7,189 nucleotides of DNA. It comes from Actinomycetota bacterium (GTDB taxonomy: Bacteria > Actinomycetota > Actinomycetes > Nanopelagicales > Nanopelagicaceae). The notes under the pieces were generated by a model. That model searched no databases. It was not told the DNA's origin and saw nothing but the letters and a program-made list of their open reading frames with translations. The translations under genes were made by a program, and so were the position numbers. The DNA lies in assembly GCA_005787645.1 (NCBI GenBank), contig SYAM01000114.1:1-7189 (forward strand). The letters are read 5' to 3'. Each line of letters opens with the position of its first letter. Position 1 is the first letter of the stretch. Shown one piece after another: positions 1-5,267 of this stretch.

Positions 1-245
1 AACTCTTTGGACCTGGTGGGGTGTACCTCAGCGCTAAGCCAATGAACTACTACGTCGCACCGGGCGAGATCAGTTATGCCGAACTTGTAGCTGCAGGTCG
101 GGCACGTGGCGAGGTCATCATCGGCTACCGAGATAATGAGGTAGGGACCGGCTTAACTGCGGGTATCCATCTCAACCCGTCGAAGGATGCGCGCTTTGTC
201 GCAAAGCCATCCGATCAGGCCATCGTCATCGGACCTATGGAGTAA
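1..245 (+). CDS. C-terminal fragment of a CASTOR/POLLUX-like putative ion channel (5' end outside window)
   Basis: An open frame enters from the left edge (first full codon at position 3) and ends at TAA 243-245, leaving about 80 residues. The fragment contains a YVAPGEISYAELVAAGRARGE stretch split here as YVAPGEISYAEL and VAAGRARGEVIIGYR, then HLNPSKDARF and a final hydrophobic strand (QAIVIGP). From memory, this pattern (YVxPG, then a helix ending RARGE-xxIGYR, then LNPxK, then DxxIVIG) is the C-terminal RCK-like cytoplasmic end of actinobacterial CASTOR/POLLUX-related channel proteins of about 600 residues, which carry NAD-binding regulatory domains behind a membrane pore. The pore itself is not in the window, so the channel call rests on the tail alone. 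A GTG at 21 is inside the frame and is not a credible start, because the frame stays open upstream. A strong terminator follows, so this is the last gene of its transcript. Confidence 0.62.
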   Translation, partial: LFGPGGVYLSAKPMNYYVAPGEISYAELVAAGRARGEVIIGYRDNEVGTGLTAGIHLNPSKDARFVAKPSDQAIVIGPME

Positions 246-264
246 ACGCCTCCTAAACTCTAAG

Positions 265-297
265 AAAGCCCCTAAGGGAAAACCCTTGGGGGCTTTT
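265..297 (+). terminator. Intrinsic terminator after the channel gene
   Basis: Positions 268-278 (GCCCCTAAGGG) pair with 283-293 across an AAAA loop, giving an 11-bp stem with one G-U pair. Three further A-T pairs extend it (265-267 with 294-296) and the right arm ends in a short T run (294-297). It lies 22 bp after the stop codon at 245. The A run on the left and T run on the right mean it could also work weakly on the other strand, although no minus-strand gene needs it here. Confidence 0.92.
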
Positions 298-324
298 CCT
301 TATATAGAGGTGCGGGAGTATCCT
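296..324 (+). promoter_or_regulatory. Candidate promoter of the Cys-loop secreted protein gene
   Basis: A TATCCT hexamer at 319-324 fits the TAnnnT form of actinobacterial -10 elements. The best -35 at 17-bp spacing is a poor TTCCTT at 296-301, which overlaps the terminator's T tract. Some promoter must lie between the terminator and the start at 368, so this interval (298-367) is the only place for it, but the exact hexamers are uncertain. The resulting leader would be about 35-40 nt and includes the GGAGG at 358-362. Confidence 0.3.
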
Positions 325-367
325 GTAATCCTTGTCAGGTCAGTTAGCTCCCCCTCTGGAGGTCGGA

Positions 368-2845
368 ATGAAGCGCTTTCGATCCCTCGCCAATGTGTTG
401 GTGACTCTTGCCATCTCAAGTATCGGCCTCGTTGCACCAACCGCAATACCGGCATCTGCCAACTGCGCCCCTGGTTTCATTCAAACTGCTAACGGATCCT
501 GTATCGCCCCAATAGTTGAGCCTCCACCACCAGCGGGAACAACGGGAACAGGTACTTACGTTCCGCCGGCAGGAACTGGCACAGGTACAGGTGGTGTGGT
601 CTGTATGCCAGGCATGGGACCACCGGCATGTCCAGCTAGTAGTGGAACAACTGCAACCACAGCACCTAATCCAGGTAGCGCAGGTGGGTTAAATTGCACC
701 GGCACTTTTGTTCCCAACGCAACTGGTACTGCGTGCATTGCACCTGTTGTAGGAACCACGGATGGAAAAGGCAATATTGATTGCAGCGTCCCTGCAAATC
801 AAGCAACTGCCGCATGTGGAGGTGGCGCTGTCGCCGGCGCCGGGACTTTTTTCTGTAACGGTGCTCAAGTTCCAAATGGCACTTTCTGCCCACCAAGCAC
901 AGGTGCAGTAAACACAAATACCCAACAAAATCAGAATGCACAGAATTGCGCACCTGGAACTTTCTACGATGAGGGAATCAAAGGTTGCAAATCATCCACT
1001 GGTTCTTCGACTGTTGGGGGAACTAACGCTAGCGGTTGTATGAGTGGAATGATCCGAGATGCAAATGGCTCATGTATTGCACCCATAGTCTCTAATACCG
1101 GCCAAATCGATTGCTCTGCTGCAGCAAACAGGGTCACTACTGCTTGCGGAGGAAATATTGCTGTGCAAGCGCCGGCAACTGCGACAGCCAATGCAAATAA
1201 TAATTGGATTAATTGTGGTGTTGGATTTTTCTACGATGAGGGAATCAAGGGTTGCAAGAGCACAGGTGCTTCTGGAGGAGTCGTCAATCAGGTTGCAACC
1301 ATCAAATGTAAGGATGGATCAGTCCGGGTCACGGCCATCGAGTGTGACAATGTAGGTGGCGGCTCTGCAGGAGTTGCTGTTACCTGTCCATCCAATCAGG
1401 TTCCATCGCCAAGTGGTACCTACTGCATCTACCCAACCACCGGTGGCACAAATGCAAATGCCGGTACATATCGCGCCGAATGTGCAGCAAATCCACCTCC
1501 TGCAAGTTGCTTGGGACAAGCGGTAAACACCTTCGAAGGTAATGCCACGATGGCAAAGGTGGCAAACTTCACTGGATTTGATCCCAATTCGGTCCAGATT
1601 AAGAATGGAATCGCACTCGACCAGAGTGGACAAGCAATCGGCCAACTAGCACGAAGTGCCTCAGGTCAAAGTTTCTCTGTTGCTGCACCACCACCTCCAG
1701 CAGCAACTCCTTCAACTGGAGGAAAGAAAGCTGCGCCGGCAGCAAAGAAGAAGGCATCTACTGCACCAGTTATATTGTTGAACGTCACTGACGCCAATGG
1801 CGATGAAGTCAAGGATTCTTCAGGAAAGGCGCTCACCACAGCACCTGTTGTCAAACAAGGCAACTTCGTATTCTCTGATCGCAACGGAAAACCAATTATG
1901 GCCACCCCAACGCTAGATCAAAACGGCAAACCAGTTGAACATCAAGGCAAAGTTTTGTACACAAAACTCATCACAATCGCTGGACAAGAAGCACTTACTG
2001 ATGCCGATGGAAATGCAATCATGGCCGTTCCACTTCTTGATGAGAACGGTAAGCCATTGGTTGCAAAGAATGGCGAAGTTCTCTACGCGCCCCCGCTAAC
2101 TAACGCGCTGGGTGAAACCGTAATCAACCAAAAGACTAAACAATCTATGCTTGCTTCGCCAATGGCAGATGCAGATGGCAATGCTGCGCTTGGTGCAAAT
2201 AAGAAGCCTTTTATGGGTCAACCGATTCTCAATTCAGATAACCAAGTTCTTACCGTTGCTGGCCAGCCTGTCTACACCGGTGCTGCTGGCATGCCAGTGA
2301 CAACCTCCAAGCTCCAACAAATCAAGAGCGCGCAAGGCCAAGATCTTCAATTCGCTTTTGGTGGCACGCTCATCGATGAAGGTGGTAACACGGTCCTCGG
2401 CCCAGATGGCCGTCCCACTATCTTGAGCGTGAGCGCTACCCCTTTGATGGCCAATGGCCTACCACTGGTAGATAAGAATGGAAAATCCTGTCGCATTAAC
2501 AACAAGGGACAGATCACCGATTCGTCGGGGCGTTTGATTGTTGGCACCGATGGCAAGCCGATGGCCCTTGGAAAATGGGAGACTTTTGAGGCTGTCAAAG
2601 TTGGCGCTGCAAAAACTACGGTCAAAGATCCAACGGGAAAGACCGCTGTTCTTGGCTTGAATGCTCAACTCTTTGACTCAAAAGGAAACCCCATCGTGAC
2701 AGCAACTGGCGCCCCTATCTACTTCGATGGACGCACAAAGTCTCTAGTGGATAACAAGAATAAAGTTATTCGCGTAGACAGCAGTGGCAAGGTTCCAGGA
2801 AAGATTGCGACGCTCGCTTTCCAAACTGTTACCTTCGCTGCCTAA
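368..2845 (+). CDS. Secreted mosaic protein with twelve Cys-loop modules and C-terminal NGKP-type repeats; function unknown
   Basis: I do not recognise a named family. The ATG at 368 is chosen because GGAGG (358-362) sits 5 nt upstream and the first 31 residues form a good Sec signal peptide: MKRFR, a hydrophobic core, then cleavage after ASA before Asn32. The frame also opens at a GTG at 332, but that would put 12 extra residues before the signal. The 825-residue product has three parts. Residues 33-381 hold 24 cysteines arranged as twelve consecutive C-x(8-12)-C loops separated by Gly/Thr/Ala/Asn-rich linkers. Residues 441-468 are a PPPP then Lys/Ala linker. Residues 470-825 are repeats around D-x-N/D-G-K-P. 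There is no LPXTG, SLH or C-terminal membrane anchor, and only one further cysteine (C708). It probably acts outside the membrane, possibly as a surface or adhesion protein, but that is inference. It converges on another secreted-protein gene. Confidence 0.88.
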   Translation: MKRFRSLANVLVTLAISSIGLVAPTAIPASANCAPGFIQTANGSCIAPIVEPPPPAGTTGTGTYVPPAGTGTGTGGVVCMPGMGPPACPASSGTTATTAPNPGSAGGLNCTGTFVPNATGTACIAPVVGTTDGKGNIDCSVPANQATAACGGGAVAGAGTFFCNGAQVPNGTFCPPSTGAVNTNTQQNQNAQNCAPGTFYDEGIKGCKSSTGSSTVGGTNASGCMSGMIRDANGSCIAPIVSNTGQIDCSAAANRVTTACGGNIAVQAPATATANANNNWINCGVGFFYDEGIKGCKSTGASGGVVNQVATIKCKDGSVRVTAIECDNVGGGSAGVAVTCPSNQVPSPSGTYCIYPTTGGTNANAGTYRAECAANPPPASCLGQAVNTFEGNATMAKVANFTGFDPNSVQIKNGIALDQSGQAIGQLARSASGQSFSVAAPPPPAATPSTGGKKAAPAAKKKASTAPVILLNVTDANGDEVKDSSGKALTTAPVVKQGNFVFSDRNGKPIMATPTLDQNGKPVEHQGKVLYTKLITIAGQEALTDADGNAIMAVPLLDENGKPLVAKNGEVLYAPPLTNALGETVINQKTKQSMLASPMADADGNAALGANKKPFMGQPILNSDNQVLTVAGQPVYTGAAGMPVTTSKLQQIKSAQGQDLQFAFGGTLIDEGGNTVLGPDGRPTILSVSATPLMANGLPLVDKNGKSCRINNKGQITDSSGRLIVGTDGKPMALGKWETFEAVKVGAAKTTVKDPTGKTAVLGLNAQLFDSKGNPIVTATGAPIYFDGRTKSLVDNKNKVIRVDSSGKVPGKIATLAFQTVTFAA
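961..990 (+). repeat. Direct repeat, copy 1 (module C)
   Basis: Thirty bases beginning TTTCTACGATGAGGG match positions 1228-1257 at 29 of 30 positions; the only difference I find is A versus G at 982/1249. The spacing is 267 bp, an exact multiple of three, so the repeat is in frame and encodes FYDEGIKGC in both copies. Near-identity at DNA level, including third codon positions, suggests a recent duplication or ongoing gene conversion between copies. Confidence 0.9.
1228..1257 (+). repeat. Direct repeat, copy 2 (module C)
   Basis: This is the second copy of the module at 961-990, in the same reading frame 267 bp (89 codons) downstream. The flanking linkers differ: Ser/Thr/Gly-rich after copy 1, and an Asn-rich run before copy 2. 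Identity therefore falls off quickly outside the 30-bp core. Confidence 0.9.
1877..2218 (+). repeat. Three degenerate ~42-residue repeats in the C-terminal half of the secreted protein
   Basis: Residues 504-532, 545-574 and 588-617 align as D-x-x-G-x-x-[IM]-[ML]-A-x-P-x-x-D-x-[ND]-G-[KN]-P-[LV]-x3-G-x-V-L-Y, with a period of 41-43 residues. The third copy is the most diverged (it has NKKPF instead of GxVLY). Looser echoes of the same D-x-x-G-[KR]-P turn continue to the C terminus (for example GPDGRP near 678-683 and GTDGKP near 726-731). The look is of a beta-strand/turn solenoid with acidic turns. Calcium binding is conceivable but not shown. Confidence 0.7.
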
Positions 2846-2847
2846 AC

Positions 2848-2870
2848 TTTAAGAATTATTTCTTCTTAAA
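2848..2870. terminator. AT-rich inverted repeat at a convergent gene junction, possible weak bidirectional terminator
   Basis: TTTAAGAA (2848-2855) and TTCTTAAA (2863-2870) are exact reverse complements around a 7-nt loop. The hairpin starts 3 nt after the plus-strand stop and covers the minus-strand stop and Lys-Lys-Lys codons. It has no G+C-rich stem, so termination strength would be low. It is the only dyad I see between the two convergent genes. Confidence 0.35.
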
Positions 2871-4499
2871 CCCTGCTGGGCACTTTGGATTAGCACCCGT
2901 TACCCGTTTGGTTATCTTTCCTTTCACACAAGTGATGCTCTTCACTGTGGCCTTTGGCTTTGCAGCGGGGGCTGCTTGAGTAACAGTAGGTGTGCCATCT
3001 TTGGTAGGTGGAGCAGAGAGCTTGATTTTGATTTTTGGACTACTAAAAGTAAATCCAATCGCACTGAACTCATAAAGCCCTGTCGTTGAGTTAAGGGCTC
3101 CAGTGACCTTCACGCTGTTATCTAGTGTTCCGTCAGTCTTCTGTACTTCGACCGAGACATTAGGTACACCATCTTTCAAGCTCCAGACACATTTCGCATA
3201 AGCCTCGGTCAAAAGAAGGTCGTAACGACCTTTGAATGCATCTACATCGTAATCCTTACCACCTGGGTTGTAGTGCGGTGATGCTACGTCATAGCTCATC
3301 GTTGATCCATCGTATTTTGGAAGCGCAGTTCCATAGGTCATAGCGTTCGAACTGACAAATCCCTGAAAATCACTGGCAGCACAACCGCTTACACCACTAG
3401 GAGTATTGGTGGGGTCTAGAACAACTCGCCAGACCTGTGCCAAGCGATCAGCAACGTCGTACTCTTTGCCAACTCCAGCTGGTTTCCCATCAGTTTGACG
3501 ATCTATTGCCACTAATTGGTTAAATGTATTGAAGAAGTTCGGTCCATAAGGAACTATTAATTCCCCGCCAACATCACTGATTTTTTCCCAAGTATACGCA
3601 CCTAAATCTTTGATAGCTCCTGCAATTTTTGTCCAAGCGGATTGCTCTGATGCAACCGAGTAGTCATAGCGTTTGGTGAGAATTGGAATAGAAAGATTTG
3701 CACCGGAGATCGTAACATCAAATCGCTTTGAAGAATCTGCAGCGCCTATCGCAACTTTTGGCGACGTAACTCGGCCAGAGATCCAACCTTGAGGTTTCGT
3801 GAGTAACTTCATATTCAATTTAAATGTCACTCCAGAATCGCTACTTGCAAATTTCCAACACTTCACATCATTGGCATTTACGTTGAAACAATCAGTTCGT
3901 GCCTCTTTGTCATCTAGCGATACATTCTCTGAATAAACGGGAGCAATAGAAGCAACAATTTTTGGCGCTGATGGTGTCCCATTCACGATGTCTTGAGTGA
4001 CATGGCCAGTCACCGCATAAGAGGTTCCTCTGCTATGAGACAAGCCCGCAAAGGTAAAAATCTGAGGAGTTATCGATGCGCTTACATTGAACTTCTCTTG
4101 CCGAGAAAATGTAAAGTCCGGATCTACTAATCCTCGTGATTCCTTGAAAGAGCCCTTAACTTCACTACCATCACTCTTAATCCACGATACCGATTCAATG
4201 CAATTCAAGACTTTTTCATCTGCACATAACGGCAAGTAGTTGTAAACCTGGAGAGTGCTCGTAGCTGGAAGACATGCCGGGTCATCCCATAGATCCTCAT
4301 AATCTCCACCGCAGGGTGTCTGCTTTGAACCCACGACTTTGTAGAGATAATTACCGGAAATTGGGTCGACGTCGTCCCTGAACTGCATCACTGCGTATGC
4401 ATCCGGATCTACCGCCGCTTGAGCAGTGATTGGGACCGCCCCCAGGAGCGGTGCAATCAGGATTGCTATAGATAAGACTCTGACCAGGCTTTTTCGCAT
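2856..4499 (-). CDS. Secreted protein of unknown function with basic Cys-pair C-terminal tail
   Basis: The 547-residue product starts MRKSLVRVLSIAIL and has a clear signal peptide ending about residue 28-29 (ITAQA-A), so it is exported. The mature part is rich in Ser/Thr/Val beta-type sequence with ten cysteines (C63, 76, 92, 100, 204, 214, 373, 437, 524, 540); most are closely spaced pairs suited to extracellular disulfides. Recognisable blocks are QGWISGRVTSP (238-248), an ASPHYNPGGKDYDV block (406-419), a YDLLLTEAYAKCVWSL block (426-441) and GFTFSSPKIKIKL (482-494). After an Ala/Pro/Lys linker comes a tail with C524 and C540 ending FKKK. I recall similar blocks in other actinobacterial hypothetical exported proteins but know no assigned function. 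The start is fixed by the signal peptide; GGAG lies only 1 nt before ATG, too close for a normal Shine-Dalgarno. The gene converges on the Cys-loop protein gene and diverges from the carbonic anhydrase gene. Confidence 0.85.
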   Translation of the reverse strand: MRKSLVRVLSIAILIAPLLGAVPITAQAAVDPDAYAVMQFRDDVDPISGNYLYKVVGSKQTPCGGDYEDLWDDPACLPATSTLQVYNYLPLCADEKVLNCIESVSWIKSDGSEVKGSFKESRGLVDPDFTFSRQEKFNVSASITPQIFTFAGLSHSRGTSYAVTGHVTQDIVNGTPSAPKIVASIAPVYSENVSLDDKEARTDCFNVNANDVKCWKFASSDSGVTFKLNMKLLTKPQGWISGRVTSPKVAIGAADSSKRFDVTISGANLSIPILTKRYDYSVASEQSAWTKIAGAIKDLGAYTWEKISDVGGELIVPYGPNFFNTFNQLVAIDRQTDGKPAGVGKEYDVADRLAQVWRVVLDPTNTPSGVSGCAASDFQGFVSSNAMTYGTALPKYDGSTMSYDVASPHYNPGGKDYDVDAFKGRYDLLLTEAYAKCVWSLKDGVPNVSVEVQKTDGTLDNSVKVTGALNSTTGLYEFSAIGFTFSSPKIKIKLSAPPTKDGTPTVTQAAPAAKPKATVKSITCVKGKITKRVTGANPKCPAGFKKK

Positions 4500-4504
4500 G
4501 CTCC

Positions 4505-4510
4505 ATTATC
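4505..4510 (-). promoter_or_regulatory. Candidate -10 element very close to the secreted-protein start
   Basis: On the minus strand GATAAT lies 5 nt upstream of the ATG at 4499, matching TATAAT in five of six positions. If used, transcription would begin at or almost at the start codon, giving a leaderless or near-leaderless mRNA. This would explain why no well-spaced Shine-Dalgarno exists (GGTGG is 12 nt away, GGAG only 1 nt). I find no good -35 at 17-18 bp, so confidence is low. Confidence 0.3.
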
Positions 4511-4546
4511 GCCACCGGGGTGAGTAAAAGGAAAGTTGCCACAAGA

Positions 4547-4560
4547 ATTTCTATGGAAAT
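4547..4560. promoter_or_regulatory. Small hyphenated palindrome in the divergent promoter region
   Basis: ATTTC-TATG-GAAAT is a 5-bp perfect dyad with a 4-bp spacer, placed midway between the divergent starts at 4499 and 4606. The position suits an operator for either gene, but a dyad this short is expected by chance often enough that I give it little weight. Confidence 0.18.
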
Positions 4561-4592
4561 CCCCATGTACGGCCCTCAGTGCCCTTTGCTAC

Positions 4593-4598
4593 TAGGCT
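4593..4598 (+). promoter_or_regulatory. Candidate -10 element for a leaderless carbonic anhydrase transcript
   Basis: TAGGCT fits TAnnnT and ends 7 nt before the ATG at 4606, the classical geometry of leaderless promoters in Actinobacteria. The intervening bases (CTGATTC) contain no Shine-Dalgarno-like sequence. No -35 hexamer is evident at 17 bp (CGGCCC), which is common for such promoters. Confidence 0.45.
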
Positions 4599-4605
4599 CT
4601 GATTC

Positions 4606-5100
4606 ATGAGCGCTGACTTCTCTGACCTCAAAAAAGCCAACCAAGATTTTGTCCGGAACTTCGTACCCGAAGGCTTGAGTGGCCGGGCAGTTAAGGGGCT
4701 GGCAATCGTTACCTGTATGGACTCGCGAATTGCACCGCTTGCCATTGTTGGCATGAAACCTGGAGATGCCAAGATCTTAAGGAATGCAGGGGCGCGGGTG
4801 ACTGAAGATGTATTGCGAACCCTGGTCCTTGCTACACATTTATTAGGAGTCAATCGGGTCTTAGTTATGCCGCATACTGATTGTCGAATGGCCTCTGGTA
4901 GTGAACCAGAGATTCATCAAGCGATTTTTGAAGCATCTGGAGTTGATACTCGTAGCATCGAAATACGTACGGTCACTGACCAGAGAGCGGCGCTGGAAGT
5001 CGATCTGACACGAATACGAACCTACCCACTGCTACCTAAAGAGCTGCACGTTGCAGGTGGTTTTTACGATGTTAAAAGTGGAAACCTGGAGTTGATCTAA
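4606..5100 (+). CDS. Beta-class carbonic anhydrase
   Basis: The 164-residue product should interconvert CO2 and bicarbonate in the cytoplasm; no signal peptide is present. The beta-class zinc site is visible: CMDSR gives Cys37, Asp39 and Arg41 (zinc ligand plus Asp-Arg dyad), and HTDC gives His90 and Cys93. The RNAGARVTEDVLRTL block after the first motif is also typical. Length and order match the short beta carbonic anhydrases of the mycobacterial Rv1284 (CanA) type, about 163 residues, and the ATG at 4606 gives that length, so the gene is full length. The residue after the last zinc Cys is Arg94, where many beta enzymes have Gly. The start appears leaderless (TAGGCT 7 nt upstream and no ribosome binding site). 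It is divergent from the secreted-protein gene and is followed by an unusual structured intergenic region rather than a typical terminator. It is not in an evident operon. Confidence 0.93.
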   Translation: MSADFSDLKKANQDFVRNFVPEGLSGRAVKGLAIVTCMDSRIAPLAIVGMKPGDAKILRNAGARVTEDVLRTLVLATHLLGVNRVLVMPHTDCRMASGSEPEIHQAIFEASGVDTRSIEIRTVTDQRAALEVDLTRIRTYPLLPKELHVAGGFYDVKSGNLELI

Positions 5101-5104
5101 GTTT

Positions 5105-5168
5105 TATTGAGGCGGGGGTTTTACCCCTGCAGTTGCACGTGTTCCCAAAACTGCAAACCGCCTCAATA
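5105..5168 (+). ncRNA. Candidate structured RNA or cruciform element between the carbonic anhydrase and SDR genes
   Basis: An 11-bp perfect inverted repeat (TATTGAGGCGG at 5105-5115 and its complement at 5158-5168) encloses two further hairpins. One is GGG 5116-5118 with CCC 5124-5126 (loop TTTTA). The other is TGCAGTT 5128-5134 with AACTGCA 5149-5155 (14-nt loop with CACGTG). Together they form a compact three-way junction of 64 nt. A competing G+C-rich hairpin, 5112-5118 with 5124-5130, excludes both the outer stem and the second hairpin. No T tract follows either fold, so neither is a canonical terminator. I do not recognise a known riboswitch class. Alternatives are a 3' stabilising structure of the carbonic anhydrase mRNA, or a tiny TA-flanked inverted-repeat element. 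Confidence 0.45.
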
Positions 5169-5202
5169 CCGTCTCCGGAAGGACAATCACATCCTCACCC
5201 CT

Positions 5203-5231
5203 TTCGTTGTGAAGTCTCTGTGAAATAAGAT
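5203..5231 (+). promoter_or_regulatory. Candidate promoter of the SDR gene
   Basis: TAAGAT at 5226-5231 is a good TAnnnT -10 element. The hexamer 17 bp upstream is TTCGTT (5203-5208), a weak -35. Transcription would start near 5238, giving a leader of about 30 nt that contains the ribosome binding site but not the structured element at 5105-5168. Confidence 0.35.
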
Positions 5232-5253
5232 TGTGTGACGTAAGAATCTCTCA

Positions 5254-5264
5254 GGGAGTCGGAG
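5254..5264 (+). promoter_or_regulatory. Ribosome binding site of the SDR gene (two overlapping candidates)
   Basis: GGGAG at 5254-5258 lies 9 nt before the ATG at 5268, and GGAG at 5261-5264 lies 3 nt before it. Both support 5268 over the second in-frame ATG at 5283. CGGAGAC (5260-5266) is exactly complementary to GTCTCCG at 5171-5177, so a longer upstream transcript could mask the start. Confidence 0.65.
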
Positions 5265-5267
5265 ACA

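Larger units (their letters stand above)
464..1510 (+). repeat. Region encoding twelve Cys-x(8-12)-Cys loops with duplicated sub-modules
   Basis: The cysteine pairs are C33/45, 79/88, 110/123, 139/150, 163/174, 194/207, 224/236, 249/260, 283/296, 314/326, 340/353 and 372/381 of the protein. Three sub-modules recur. Module A ends in C-I-A-P-[IV]-V (C45, C123, C236). Module B is G-x-IDCS-x2-AN-x2-T-x-ACGG (C139/150 and C249/260). Module C contains FYDEGIKGCKS (C207 and C296). The order A-B-(extra loop)-C-A-B-C points to a segmental duplication with copy spacing of about 267-340 bp. Residues 57-76 add a Gly-Thr low-complexity run. Confidence 0.85.

Noticed and set aside
187..492. 101-residue plus-strand open frame across the terminator and the start of the secreted-protein gene
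   Set aside because: It overlaps the channel-gene end, the terminator and the signal-peptide region in another frame, has no ribosome binding site, and its translation looks like an arbitrary frame-shifted product.
464..1510. CRISPR-like or tandem-repeat array
   Set aside because: The repeats are degenerate, in frame with a coding region and explained by protein modules; spacing is irregular and there are no uniform spacers.
556..1905. Several antisense open frames of 60-108 residues opposite the secreted-protein gene
   Set aside because: They arise from the Gly/Thr/Pro/Ala-rich composition of the sense gene, show no coding signature or start signals, and disagree with the well-supported sense frame.
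4351..4853. Minus-strand open frames at 4351-4566 and 4551-4853
   Set aside because: The first is a frame-shifted shadow over the signal peptide and upstream region of the secreted-protein gene; the second lies antisense to the carbonic anhydrase, whose sense motifs are unambiguous.
5112..5130. Intrinsic terminator after the carbonic anhydrase gene
   Set aside because: The G+C-rich hairpin is real, but no T tract follows on either strand. I list it as an alternative fold of the structured element instead of calling a terminator.
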